From Corynebacterium sp. TAE3-ERU16 (GTDB lineage Bacteria; Actinomycetota; Actinomycetes; Mycobacteriales; Mycobacteriaceae): a DNA stretch of 64,000 bases. The position numbers were made by a program, and so were the translations under genes. The notes under the pieces were generated by a model. It was not told the DNA's origin, searched no databases, and saw nothing but the letters and a program-made list of their open reading frames with translations. Shown here piece after piece: positions 45,374 through 53,666 of this stretch. Position 1 is the first letter of the stretch; each line of letters opens with the position of its first letter. The stretch covers positions 62,001 to 126,000 of the forward strand of contig NZ_JAHUTN010000006.1 of assembly GCF_019209935.1 (NCBI RefSeq). The letters are read 5' to 3'.

Positions 45374-46984
45374 ATGAGCCGAACCGGAGTAACCGTCACC
45401 CGCGTCCTGCTGGCCCTGCTGCTGTTCCTGCCGGTGATGGTGGGTGCGGTCTGCACGGTCGTCAGTGGGACGGATCTCATGTCCACGTCGGTGGGAAATG
45501 AGGGGGACGACACCGCCGCGTCCGGTGAGGCGCGCCGGGAGGTCCGGGGTGGTGGTGATCTCGTTGCGGCACGGCGCGCCGCGGGCGAGGCCGAAACCCA
45601 GGCGGGGTTTCTCGTCGCCGGTACCGGCGAACTCAGTGATGGGGCCGGGGAGCTCGCCGACGGGAGCCGGAGGCTCTCCGAGGGAGCCACGGACGCGGTC
45701 AACGGTTCGCAGCAGCTCACCGATGGGCTGATCCAGCTCCAGGCCGGTACCGGCCAGCTGGGGGACGGCGCCACCCGGGTCGCCGACGGAGTCTCCCGGG
45801 CGGTGGAACAGATCGAGGCTCTGCCGGGAGCCCGGGACGAGCTGCTCAGGATCCTCGATGACGTCGACGCCACCCTCGCGAAATCAGACCACCCGGAGGC
45901 GCCGAAGCTACGGATGGAACTGGTCAATCTCCGTGTCGAGGTGGTCAACTTCCGCATCGCCCCCGAGATGCTCGGCCAACTCAATGAGCTACGGGACGGT
46001 TCCCGTGAGGTCGCGAACCAGCTCTCCACACCGGGGCAACCCTTCCACGACGGCGTCTACAGCGCCGCCGCCGGTTCCCGCTCCCTGACCAGCGGTCTCC
46101 GCGAACTGGATGAGGGCGCACAGGCGCTGCAGAGCGGAGTCGACGAGATCCGTGACGGTGCCGAACGCGTCCGCTCGATGGCGGAGGCCAACGAGAAGAA
46201 GATCGACGCTATCCAGGCGGGCCTGCCGGCAAGGGGAGCCGCCGGTGCTGCTCCGGGAGCCGTGGAACAGGCATCCGCGCAGCTGGACACCGGCGTCGGG
46301 GTCGGACCGATGGGCGCACTGTTCGCGGCGCTTCTCGTCTGGCTCGCGGGGACCTCCCTGTGGCTGCTCAGCCGCCCCTCCGCTGAACCGGGGGGTGCCC
46401 GCTCGCGGACGTTCGGCGCACCGGGTCTCGCGGTCGCCGGAATCGCGGCTGTCGGTGCGGTGTTCGTGGCCACCGTCGCCAGGCCCGCGGGCTCCGTCGC
46501 GCTCACCGGGGCGATCCTCGTGGTTGCGTTGACCGCCGTCGCCGCCGCAGTGTCCGGACGTGCGGTGATCGGTCTCCTCGGCGGGACCGCCGGACGAATC
46601 GCTCTGGTTCTGGGGCTGATCGCCCAGGTCGGTGTGCTCGGCCACGTTTTCTCCGGTGTTTCCGTGGGGGAGGAACCGACGGCCTTCTGGCGGTTGCTCA
46701 CGGCGGTGATGCCCGCGGCGTACCCGGCCGGGGCACTGGCCGGGTTCGGCACCGGTGGAAGCGGCCCGGTCCTGTGGACGGCCGTCGCCGTACTCGGTGC
46801 CCTGGTCGTACTGGGGGTCCTCGTCGGGCGCTTCGCCCCGACCGTGGACTGTCCCCCCGAACCGGTTCCGGGGGATCCGGTCGGGGACCGGGACGGCAGT
46901 GCATCAATGGTCGCCGGGCACCGGCCCTCGGATGACCCCACCGCGACGATCCCCGCGGTGACCGACGTTCCCCCGGAACGGTAG
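45374..46984 (+). CDS. YhgE/Pip-like membrane protein with Asp-Gly repeats
   Basis: 536 aa. One N-terminal helix, then an extracytoplasmic stretch (about 85-310) rich in L-x-D-G repeats (GELSDGAGELADGSRRLSEGA), probably coiled coil, then five or six helices (about 315-520) and a Pro/Asp tail. This is the layout of YhgE/Pip proteins, linked in Gram-positives to phage reception or type VII secretion; the role here is unknown. Leaderless-type ATG at 45374: TAGATT at 45361-45366, 7 bp upstream. Confidence 0.65.
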   Translation: MSRTGVTVTRVLLALLLFLPVMVGAVCTVVSGTDLMSTSVGNEGDDTAASGEARREVRGGGDLVAARRAAGEAETQAGFLVAGTGELSDGAGELADGSRRLSEGATDAVNGSQQLTDGLIQLQAGTGQLGDGATRVADGVSRAVEQIEALPGARDELLRILDDVDATLAKSDHPEAPKLRMELVNLRVEVVNFRIAPEMLGQLNELRDGSREVANQLSTPGQPFHDGVYSAAAGSRSLTSGLRELDEGAQALQSGVDEIRDGAERVRSMAEANEKKIDAIQAGLPARGAAGAAPGAVEQASAQLDTGVGVGPMGALFAALLVWLAGTSLWLLSRPSAEPGGARSRTFGAPGLAVAGIAAVGAVFVATVARPAGSVALTGAILVVALTAVAAAVSGRAVIGLLGGTAGRIALVLGLIAQVGVLGHVFSGVSVGEEPTAFWRLLTAVMPAAYPAGALAGFGTGGSGPVLWTAVAVLGALVVLGVLVGRFAPTVDCPPEPVPGDPVGDRDGSASMVAGHRPSDDPTATIPAVTDVPPER

Positions 46985-47014
46985 TCCGGGTGGAAAAGTC
47001 CGGGGAAGAAGAAA

Positions 47015-47054
47015 ACCCGGTGCGGCGGACTCAATTGGGTCCACCGCACCGGGT
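47015..47054. terminator. Terminator shared with tRNA-Pro
   Basis: ACCCGGTGCGG/CCGCACCGGGT with inner GGAC/GTCC; on the minus strand it follows tRNA-Pro and runs into TTTTC. Confidence 0.8.
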
Positions 47055-47056
47055 GA

Positions 47057-47133
47057 TGGTCGGGATAACAGGATTTGAACCTGCGACCTCCTCGTCCCGA
47101 ACGAGGCACGCTACCAAGCTGCGCCATATCCCG
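47057..47133 (-). tRNA. tRNA-Pro (anticodon CGG)
   Basis: 77 nt on the minus strand: acceptor CGGGATA/TATCCCG, discriminator A and encoded CCA; anticodon stem CCTCG/CGAGG framing TTCGGGA (anticodon CGG); T-loop GTTCAAATC. Confidence 0.96.
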
Positions 47134-47162
47134 GTGTGCAGGCATCGCCTGCTACCCGGAAT

Positions 47163-47191
47163 ACTCTAGCTTACGGGACTGTGCCGGGCAA
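47163..47191 (-). promoter_or_regulatory. Promoter of tRNA-Pro
   Basis: Minus strand TTGCCC (47186-47191), 17-bp spacer, TAGAGT (47163-47168). Confidence 0.75.
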
Positions 47192-47218
47192 AACCGCAGC
47201 TGGAACGGTGTTTGATAG

Positions 47219-48145
47219 TCATCGGGAGGGTAGTTCCGTGATCCGCAGGAGTGTCGCCGCGGGCGGGCAGAACAGGCGTACCGGTGCGTAGCGGGAGGTG
47301 CCGAGTCCCTCCGAGACGTGGACGTGCATCGGCCCGGTGCGGCTGAGTCCGCTGGCCCTGCGTGCGTTGATGCCGCAGTTGGTGACCAGCGCACGCCCAC
47401 CGGGCAGGCAGATCTGCCCGCCGTGTGTGTGTCCGCACAGGGCCAGCTGATAACCGTCGTCGGCGAACCGCTGCAGGATCCGGGGCTCCGGGGCGTGTGA
47501 GAGCGCGATCGCGAGATCGCAGTCCCTGTGCGGTGGGCCGGCGATGGTGGCGTAGTCGTCCAGGTCATGGTGCGGATCGTCGACCCCCGCCGCGGCGATC
47601 CGTACGTGGCCCGCCTTGAACTCGCGCCGGGCGTGTGTGGCGTCGTGCCAGCCGCGCTCGACGAAAGCGGCACGCAGGTCGCGCCACGGTAGTTCTACGT
47701 CGCTGACCGGCCGTTTCCGCCCGACGAGGTAACCGAGGGGATTGACCGGACGGGGTGCCCAGTAGTCGTTGCTGCCGAAGACGAAGAGCCCCGGGCGGCT
47801 CAACAGTGGGCCGAGGGCCCGGAGGACGTCGGGAACGGTTTTCGCGTCCCCGAGATTGTCCCCGGTGTTGACCACGAGATCCGGGTCGGTGTCGATGAGG
47901 GAGGAAACCCACTCGCACTTCGCGTCCTGCCCGGGCAGCATGTGCAGATCGCTGAGATGCAGGATCCGGAAGTCAGTGCTCTCGCCGCGCAGTGTTCCCG
48001 ACGGAAGCAGCGGGATGGTGACCTCGTGGAGCCGGAAGTTCTCGAGCTCCCGGTTCCCCCACGCCGTGAGAGCGGCGCCCCCGGCGAGGGCGGTACCGGT
48101 GGCGGTCAGGGTGGCCCGGCGGATCAGATTCATGTTCAATCGCAC
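47219..48145 (-). CDS. Membrane-anchored metallophosphoesterase
   Basis: 308 aa, calcineurin-like. An N-terminal helix (about 8-28) precedes the metal motifs LHLSDLHMLP, VNTGDNLGD, GSNDYW (for GNHD), a His in LSHAPE and CGHTHGGQI. Relatives lie next to ponA in mycobacteria too. The substrate is unknown. GTG at 48145 is leaderless-type (TACGCT 6 bp upstream); ATG at 48133 is an alternative. Its -10 overlaps that of divergent yqeY. Confidence 0.85.
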   Translation of the reverse strand: MRLNMNLIRRATLTATGTALAGGAALTAWGNRELENFRLHEVTIPLLPSGTLRGESTDFRILHLSDLHMLPGQDAKCEWVSSLIDTDPDLVVNTGDNLGDAKTVPDVLRALGPLLSRPGLFVFGSNDYWAPRPVNPLGYLVGRKRPVSDVELPWRDLRAAFVERGWHDATHARREFKAGHVRIAAAGVDDPHHDLDDYATIAGPPHRDCDLAIALSHAPEPRILQRFADDGYQLALCGHTHGGQICLPGGRALVTNCGINARRASGLSRTGPMHVHVSEGLGTSRYAPVRLFCPPAATLLRITELPSR

Positions 48146-48151
48146 CTGTCC

Positions 48152-48161
48152 AGCGTATCGT
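48152..48161. promoter_or_regulatory. Overlapping divergent -10 elements
   Basis: AGCGTATCGT contains TACGCT for the minus-strand phosphoesterase (48152-48157) and TATCGT for the plus-strand yqeY (48156-48161), sharing two bases. With start codons 6 and 7 bp away, both genes are leaderless and their open complexes should exclude each other. Confidence 0.7.
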
Positions 48162-48168
48162 GGACGGC

Positions 48169-48639
48169 ATGAGTACGTTGACTGATGCCGTCCGTGCGGA
48201 TCTGACCGCAGCCATGAAGGCCCGCGACGAGGACACCAAGCGCACGTTGCGCAGTCTTCTCGCCGCCATCCAGACCGAGGCCGTCAGCGGCGCCAAGCAC
48301 GAGGTGGGGGACGAGGATGTCCTCCGGCTGATCGCCCGCGAGATAAAGAAACGCCGCGAGTCGGCGGAGATCTACCGGGAGGCGGGACGAGGGGAGCTCG
48401 CCGCCGCCGAGGAGACCGAGGCCGACATTCTGGCGCGCTACCAGCCCACCCAGCTGGATGACGCCGACCTGGCCGCGGTCGTCGACAGGGCGGTGGCCGA
48501 GGTCGCGGGGGAAACCGGCGCTCCGGTGACGATGAAGCAGATGGGGCAGGTCATGAAAGCCGCCCGGGCCGCCGCCGCGGGCCGCGCCGACGGCAAGCGG
48601 ATCTCCACCGCGGTCAGGGAGCGACTGCAGCGCGCCTGA
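48169..48639 (+). CDS. GatB/YqeY domain protein
   Basis: 156 aa, helical YqeY family, related to the tRNA-binding tail of GatB: DLTAAMKARDEDTKRTLRSLLAAIQ, EIKKRRESAEIYREAGR and GQVMKAARAAAAGRADGKRIS. Possibly acts in tRNA-dependent amidation; not proven. Leaderless ATG at 48169. Confidence 0.9.
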   Translation: MSTLTDAVRADLTAAMKARDEDTKRTLRSLLAAIQTEAVSGAKHEVGDEDVLRLIAREIKKRRESAEIYREAGRGELAAAEETEADILARYQPTQLDDADLAAVVDRAVAEVAGETGAPVTMKQMGQVMKAARAAAAGRADGKRISTAVRERLQRA

Positions 48640-48651
48640 CCGGCGCAGGGA

Positions 48652-51048
48652 TCAGAAACCGTTCTCGCGCAGAATGTCGTTGAGCGCGTTCTGCAGGTCC
48701 TCCACGGTGTCCACCGGGTCCGGGGCCTGCCTCCGCGCCCGATCCGGGGTCGTCCTCTGGTCCGGAACCGACGGCATGGGGGCCGGGCTGGAACCATCGG
48801 ACAGCTGAAGGATGACCTCATCGCCCTTGAGCAGCGGCTGTTTCGCGGCTACCACGCTCACCGCACGTCCGAGCGGGATTCCGTTCCCGGACACGTACTG
48901 GCTGCGCACCGTGTAGCCCGCTTCCGTGATCTTCTTGCGGGCGTCATCCTCGCTCATGCCGGACACCTGCGGCAGGTTCGCGACAGCGGTGCCCTGCTTG
49001 AAGCGGTCGTCGAACGGACCGAGCTTGCCGCCGGTGGCGGCCGGAATCCTGTTGGCCGCACCGAACCAGGTGCGCGCCGCCTCCATGCCGCCGTAGAGGT
49101 TTCCCTCGGGGCACTGCCGGAGCGGGCTGGTGCACAGGGGGGACACCGTGGTGCCGTCGTTGTAGATGTACGGGGCCGCGGCGAACCCGCTGTTGAAGCC
49201 CATGAACGCGGCGGACTGGTGGGACTCCGTCGTCCCCGTTTTCGCGGCAGTGGGAGCGGACCAGCCCGCGGCCCGTGCCGCGTCCGCCGCCGTGCCTGAC
49301 ACGACGTCCTGTGACAGACCGTTCTCGAGGGCGTAGGCGACACCCTCGTCGAGGACCCGTTCGCAGTCGGGCTGGTCCAGGGAAACGGGTCGGCCGTGGC
49401 GGTCGGTGACCCGCACGATCGGGTTCGGCTCGCACCAGATTCCACCGGAGGCGACCGTCGCCGCGACATTCGTGAGCTCCAGTGGGTTGACCGCCGTCGG
49501 GCCGAGCGTGAAGGAACCGAGATTGTGGTCCTTCATGTACTGCGCGATCGAGGACTCCCCGTCGAAACTCCCCGGCTCTGCGTAGTCCCTTAGCCCGAGT
49601 TTCACGGCCATGTCGACGGTCGGTTTCACCCCGATGGTCTCGATGAGCTTGACGAAGGTCGTGTTGGGTGAGTGCGCGAGCGCATCCTTGAGTGTCATCT
49701 TCGGCTTATAGACGCCGGCGTTCTCGACGCAGTACGTGTTCGGTGGACAGTTCCTCGCTCCGCCGGTGCCGAGGTTCTTCGCCTCGTAGCGGGTGGGAAC
49801 GTCGAGCATCGTGTCCACGCCCATGCCCTTCTCGAGGGCCGCGGCAGCGGTGAAGATCTTGAAGACCGAGCCGGCGCCGCTTCCGACCCTCGTCGAGGTC
49901 TGGGGCAGAACCGTCTCGCCAGCCTCGAGGTTCAGGCCGTAGTTGCGTGAGGACACCATCGCCCTGATGGGGCGATCCTCCCTGCCCGGCTCGATGACGT
50001 CCATGACCTCGGCGACACCCGGTGCCATGGGGTCGACCTGCGCCGTGACCGAATCGTGGGCGATGTCCTGGATGACCGGATCCAGGGTCGTCTCCACCGT
50101 GTACGCGCCGGTCTCGAGTCGGTCGAGACTGACGCCCTTGTCTTCCAGGTAGCGCAGGACGTGGTCGCAGAAGAAGCCACGGTTGCCCGCGGCGATGCAG
50201 CCGCGGGGCAGCTCATCGGGTGCCGGGAGAACGCCGAGAGGCTGCTGCTTGACGGCCGCGGCCTCCTCCGGGGTGATCGATCCGGTCGCGACCATCGTGT
50301 CCAGCACGGTGTTCCGGCGCTGTGTGACCCCGGCCTCGTTGGTGTACGGGTTGAGTATGGAGGAGGACTGGACGATCCCGGCGAGCATCGCGGCCTGTGC
50401 CACGTTCAGCTCGATCGCCGGAATACCGAAGTAGGTACGGGCCGCGGCCTCGATGCCGTAGGCCCCGTTTCCGAACGGCACGATGTTCAGGTAGCGGGTG
50501 AGGATCTCGTCCTTGGTCAGCAACTGCTCCAGATCCGAGGCCATCCGCATCTCGCGGAGCTTGCGGGCGTAGCTGGTCTCGGTGGCCGCGGCCTGTTCCG
50601 ACTCATCCTCCGCGTCGACCAGCAGGAGGTAATTCTTCACGTACTGCTGGTCGAGGGTGGACGCACCCTGCTGAACCGAACCGGAGAAGATGTTCGTCGC
50701 CATGGCACGGATGGTGCCCTGCCAGTCGACTCCGTCATGCTCGTAGAAGCGCCGGTCCTCCACGCTGATGATGGCCTGCTTCATCGCGGGGGAGATCTGG
50801 TCACCGGTGACCTCGAACCTGCGCTGCTTGTACAACCAGGCCATGGGGTTGCCGTGGGCGTCCAGGATCGTGGTCACCCCGGGTGCCTCGCCGTCGGTGA
50901 GGTCGGCGAGGTTGGATTCCATCGCTTCCTGCGTCCGTGCGACGGCGAGCCCGGAGATTCCGGCCACCGGGGCGACGACCGCCGCGCCGAGAACTCCGAC
51001 GGCGACGATGGCGCCGGCGGTCTTGGACAGGGATTTTACGAGAGACAC
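48652..51048 (-). CDS. ponA: Class A penicillin-binding protein with PASTA domain (PonA)
   Basis: Bifunctional peptidoglycan synthase, 798 aa. One N-terminal helix; glycosyltransferase (about 65-240) with EDRRFYEHDGVD, GASTLDQQYVKN, RKLREM and the TRYLN block; transpeptidase (about 345-640) with S-V-F-K in GAGSVFKIF, SPN in HSPNTTF and AAKTGTTE; one PASTA domain (about 695-760); a hydrophilic tail. GTG at 51048 is leaderless-type: TAGGGT (minus, 51055-51060) 6 bp upstream. Divergent from whcA, as in C. glutamicum and M. tuberculosis. Confidence 0.94.
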   Translation of the reverse strand: MSLVKSLSKTAGAIVAVGVLGAAVVAPVAGISGLAVARTQEAMESNLADLTDGEAPGVTTILDAHGNPMAWLYKQRRFEVTGDQISPAMKQAIISVEDRRFYEHDGVDWQGTIRAMATNIFSGSVQQGASTLDQQYVKNYLLLVDAEDESEQAAATETSYARKLREMRMASDLEQLLTKDEILTRYLNIVPFGNGAYGIEAAARTYFGIPAIELNVAQAAMLAGIVQSSSILNPYTNEAGVTQRRNTVLDTMVATGSITPEEAAAVKQQPLGVLPAPDELPRGCIAAGNRGFFCDHVLRYLEDKGVSLDRLETGAYTVETTLDPVIQDIAHDSVTAQVDPMAPGVAEVMDVIEPGREDRPIRAMVSSRNYGLNLEAGETVLPQTSTRVGSGAGSVFKIFTAAAALEKGMGVDTMLDVPTRYEAKNLGTGGARNCPPNTYCVENAGVYKPKMTLKDALAHSPNTTFVKLIETIGVKPTVDMAVKLGLRDYAEPGSFDGESSIAQYMKDHNLGSFTLGPTAVNPLELTNVAATVASGGIWCEPNPIVRVTDRHGRPVSLDQPDCERVLDEGVAYALENGLSQDVVSGTAADAARAAGWSAPTAAKTGTTESHQSAAFMGFNSGFAAAPYIYNDGTTVSPLCTSPLRQCPEGNLYGGMEAARTWFGAANRIPAATGGKLGPFDDRFKQGTAVANLPQVSGMSEDDARKKITEAGYTVRSQYVSGNGIPLGRAVSVVAAKQPLLKGDEVILQLSDGSSPAPMPSVPDQRTTPDRARRQAPDPVDTVEDLQNALNDILRENGF

Positions 51049-51132
51049 CCCTTTACCCTACGTAACAAATCCACGCCCCGGAAACAGTTGGCTCCACCCG
51101 CAGGTGTGACGCATTCGACATATGGTGCATGG

Positions 51133-51148
51133 TGTGAATACACTTACA
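51133..51148. promoter_or_regulatory. Candidate CRP/GlxR-type site before whcA
   Basis: TGTGAATACACTTACA: TGTGA-N6-TTACA, one mismatch from the TGTGA-N6-TCACA core. It lies 37 bp before the whcA ATG and between the divergent ponA and whcA genes. GACGCAT (51108-51114) and ATGCGTC (51148-51154) form a wider inverted repeat around it. Confidence 0.45.
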
Positions 51149-51184
51149 TGCGTCAATGAAGGCATGCAGTAGGAGAGATCAGCG

Positions 51185-51544
51185 ATGACCGCATCACTTA
51201 TCCAGGATCCACGTACGAACCCCTACTTTGCCCGCAACTCACGCAACACCTCCACCGTCGAAACCCCTCCGGGTCGCGGTGAGTGGGTGACCCGGGCCAA
51301 GTGCCGCGAAGGCGACCCGGACGCGCTCTTCGTCCGCGGTGCCGCCCAGCGCAAGGCTGCGGTGATCTGCCGCCGCTGCCCGGTGCTCACCGAATGCCGT
51401 GCCGACGCCCTGGACAACCGGGTCGAGTTCGGCGTGTGGGGTGGTCTCACCGAACGGCAGCGTCGCGCACTGCTGCGCAAGAACCCCCACATCAGCAACT
51501 GGGCCGAGTACCTCGCCTCCGGCGGCGAACTGATCGGCATCTAG
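51185..51544 (+). CDS. whcA: WhiB-family iron-sulfur regulator WhcA
   Basis: 119 aa. Four cysteines C40, C62, C65 and C71 bind the redox-sensitive cluster, followed by GVWGG and the basic TERQRRALLRK DNA-binding tail. In C. glutamicum WhcA lowers expression of oxidative stress genes until oxidised; the WhiB4 homologue is next to ponA2 in mycobacteria. ATG at 51185 with GGAGAG upstream. Confidence 0.9.
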   Translation: MTASLIQDPRTNPYFARNSRNTSTVETPPGRGEWVTRAKCREGDPDALFVRGAAQRKAAVICRRCPVLTECRADALDNRVEFGVWGGLTERQRRALLRKNPHISNWAEYLASGGELIGI

Positions 51545-52056
51545 CCGACGGCAGGCCAACGGTCGGCGCTCCCGTCCCCGGGACAGGGGGTCGATGGGGA
51601 ACGCCCGTGACCGGGTGACCGGGGCGCGGACGTCGACCGCGTCGCGCCCGGACGCGCCCGTCGGCAGCGTCGGCGCGGGCTCCTCCATCCGGCGCCCGGC
51701 CACGGGATCATTGCGCTCGTCCTACCCAGCCGGCAGTGACCGTGACGCGCAACGGTTTTCCGCGGTGCGGGATACGTCGCGGACCCGATCGAGCCGGCTG
51801 CCGCCGCGACACACAGGTACCTCCCGTGGAGCGCGGAGCAGCCCCCGCGTGCCGCCGCTGGGCAACGTCCCCGACGAGCCGCGAAGAACCGGGTTCCGGG
51901 TCCCGCGGGGAACGGCACCACACCGTCGCAGCGTGGTGCAGACCCGTCCTCTGCCCCACCCCGGGGTTGGACACGCCCCCGCCGACCCACCGCACACGAT
52001 CCGTTCCCGGGCACTCGTTGGTGCCGGGTCGCCCGGACTCGCATAAAGTGTGAGGC
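51545..52056. other. 512-bp intergenic region without recognisable gene
   Basis: GC-rich. Long frames exist on both strands, but their translations are Arg/Pro/Ser-rich and have no ribosome site or known pattern. Only a weak hairpin GCCGAC/GTCGGC just after whcA and the promoter TAAAGT (52044-52049) of the next gene can be named. Confidence 0.6.
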
Positions 52057-52218
52057 ATGACTAACACCACCTGGGAATACGCCACCGTGCCACTGCTCAC
52101 ACACGCCACCAAGCAGATCCTCGACACCTGGGGTGAGGACGGCTGGGAGCTGGTCACCGTCGTTCCGGGCCCCAATCCCGAGAACGTCGTCGCCTACATG
52201 AAGCGCCCGAAGGACTGA
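52057..52218 (+). CDS. DUF4177 small protein
   Basis: 53 aa (MTNTTWEYATVPLLTH..., ending NVVAYMKRPKD) with the DUF4177 pattern W-E-Y...G-W-E-L-V. Function unknown. Leaderless ATG at 52057: TAAAGT at 52044-52049, 7 bp upstream. The ridA ATG begins two bases after its stop, and the same order (DUF4177-ridA-MBL) is known in mycobacteria. Confidence 0.85.
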   Translation: MTNTTWEYATVPLLTHATKQILDTWGEDGWELVTVVPGPNPENVVAYMKRPKD

Positions 52219-52219
52219 A

Positions 52220-52678
52220 ATGGGAAACTCGCAACGCCTCCGCGAACTCGGGATCACACTGCCCGCCGTCGCCGCCCCCGCAGGGTCCTACCAGCCGGCC
52301 ATCCGGGTCGGTGACCAGGTGTGGACCTCCGGCCAGCTGCCGCTCGTCGACGGGGCGCTCGCCGCGACCGGCAAGGTCGGCGCGGACGTCAGCGTCGACA
52401 CCGCCGCGCAGCTGGCCCGCACCTGCGCACTCAACGCACTCGCCGCGGTCGACTCCCTCGTCGGCATCGACAGTGTCTCCCGTGTCCTCAAGGTCACCGG
52501 CTTCGTCGCCTCCGCCGAAGGATTCAACGCCCAGGCTGCGGTCCTCAACGGCGCATCCGACGCCCTCGCCGAGATCTTCGGGGACGCCGGACGGCACGCC
52601 CGATCCGCCGTCGGCGTGTACGAACTTCCCCTCGACTCACCCGTTGAGGTGGAGATTGTGGTGGAAATCAAGGAGTAA
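52220..52678 (+). CDS. RidA-family enamine/imine deaminase
   Basis: 152 aa of the YjgF/YER057c/UK114 family, with the GQLPLVDG loop and the Arg in HARSAVGVYELP that binds the carboxylate of the substrate. Hydrolyses reactive 2-aminoacrylate-type intermediates. Directly follows DUF4177 with no promoter between, so translation is coupled. Confidence 0.9.
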   Translation: MGNSQRLRELGITLPAVAAPAGSYQPAIRVGDQVWTSGQLPLVDGALAATGKVGADVSVDTAAQLARTCALNALAAVDSLVGIDSVSRVLKVTGFVASAEGFNAQAAVLNGASDALAEIFGDAGRHARSAVGVYELPLDSPVEVEIVVEIKE

Positions 52679-52717
52679 CGCCGTGCGCGGATGCCGTCGA
52701 CGGTTAAGCTGGTGGGC

Positions 52718-53533
52718 ATGGAGCACCCCGCCTACAGCCAGCTGCGTCCGGTAACACCGTCAGCTGCAGTTGTCCTCAGTCCGAACCCGTCCTACGCCTC
52801 CCTGGAGGGAACAAATTCCTGGGTGATCCGGGCGGAGGGCGATCCACGGAGCATCGTCATCGACCCGGGGCCGGAGGATGAGGGCCACCTCAATGTCCTC
52901 AACAGCAAGGCCAGTGAGGTCGCGCTCATCCTGATCACCCACCGGCACCACGACCACGCCGACTCCACCGGCCGTTTCCGCCAGCTCACCGGCGCGCCCG
53001 TCCGGGCCTTCGACAAGACCTACTGCCGCGAGGGTGAGCCGCTGGAGGACCGGGAGGTCATCTCTCTCGAAGGTGTGACCCCGCAGATCGAGGTCCGCCA
53101 CACCCCGGGGCACACCTCGGATTCCGCCTGCTTCTTCATCTGGAGCGGCGTCCCCCATGAATCGACCCTGGAGGGCATCGTCACCGGTGACACGATCGCC
53201 GGCCGACACACCACCATGATCTCGGAGACCGACGGTGACCTCGGCCTCTACCTCGACACCCTCCACATGCTGGAGAAGGAGGGCGACGGCATCCACCTGC
53301 TGCCCGCCCACGGCCCCGACCTGCCCGACACCGCGCAGATGGCCCGCAAGTACATCGACCGCCGCGAGCAGCGCCTCGAGCAGGTCCGTGAGGTCCGTGC
53401 CCGCCTCGGCAGGGACACCCCCCTGAAGACCCTGGTCGACGAGATCTACACCGATGTCGATCCCGTCCTCCGGGGAGCGGCCGAGCAGTCCACCCGCGTC
53501 ACCCTCCGCTACCTGGAGAACAACGGCGAGTAG
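52718..53533 (+). CDS. Metallo-beta-lactamase-fold hydrolase
   Basis: 271 aa, glyoxalase II-like. Zinc motif THRHHDHAD near residue 78, then HTPGHTSDSACF, TGDTIAG and LPAHGPD supply the remaining ligands; a helical C-terminal region follows. The LACTB2-like layout suggests a hydrolase of thioesters or RNA; substrate unknown. Leaderless ATG at 52718: TAAGCT at 52705-52710, 7 bp upstream. Confidence 0.88.
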   Translation: MEHPAYSQLRPVTPSAAVVLSPNPSYASLEGTNSWVIRAEGDPRSIVIDPGPEDEGHLNVLNSKASEVALILITHRHHDHADSTGRFRQLTGAPVRAFDKTYCREGEPLEDREVISLEGVTPQIEVRHTPGHTSDSACFFIWSGVPHESTLEGIVTGDTIAGRHTTMISETDGDLGLYLDTLHMLEKEGDGIHLLPAHGPDLPDTAQMARKYIDRREQRLEQVREVRARLGRDTPLKTLVDEIYTDVDPVLRGAAEQSTRVTLRYLENNGE

Positions 53534-53564
53534 GAGCGGTCTCCACCGCGGTTGAACGAACGGA

Positions 53565-53600
53565 GAAGCCCCATCCCCGTGGGTCGGGGGCGGGGCTTCG
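53565..53600. terminator. Terminator after the MBL gene
   Basis: GAAGCCCC/GGGGCTTC with inner CCCCG/CGGGG pairing; usable by the convergent LRR locus. Confidence 0.75.
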
Positions 53601-53666
53601 TCGTGGAGACGACCGGGGGGAGGGGTGCCTCCTTGGTTCATTCCCTGATCAAGAGGCTACAGCTCC

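Noticed and set aside
51594..52046. 150-codon plus-strand frame after whcA
   Set aside because: Arg/Ser/Pro/Thr-rich throughout, no ribosome site or promoter; overlapping frames on the other strand are equally long.
51541..52257. 238-codon minus-strand frame covering the whcA downstream region
   Set aside because: Runs antisense through DUF4177 and into ridA and has mixed low-complexity content.
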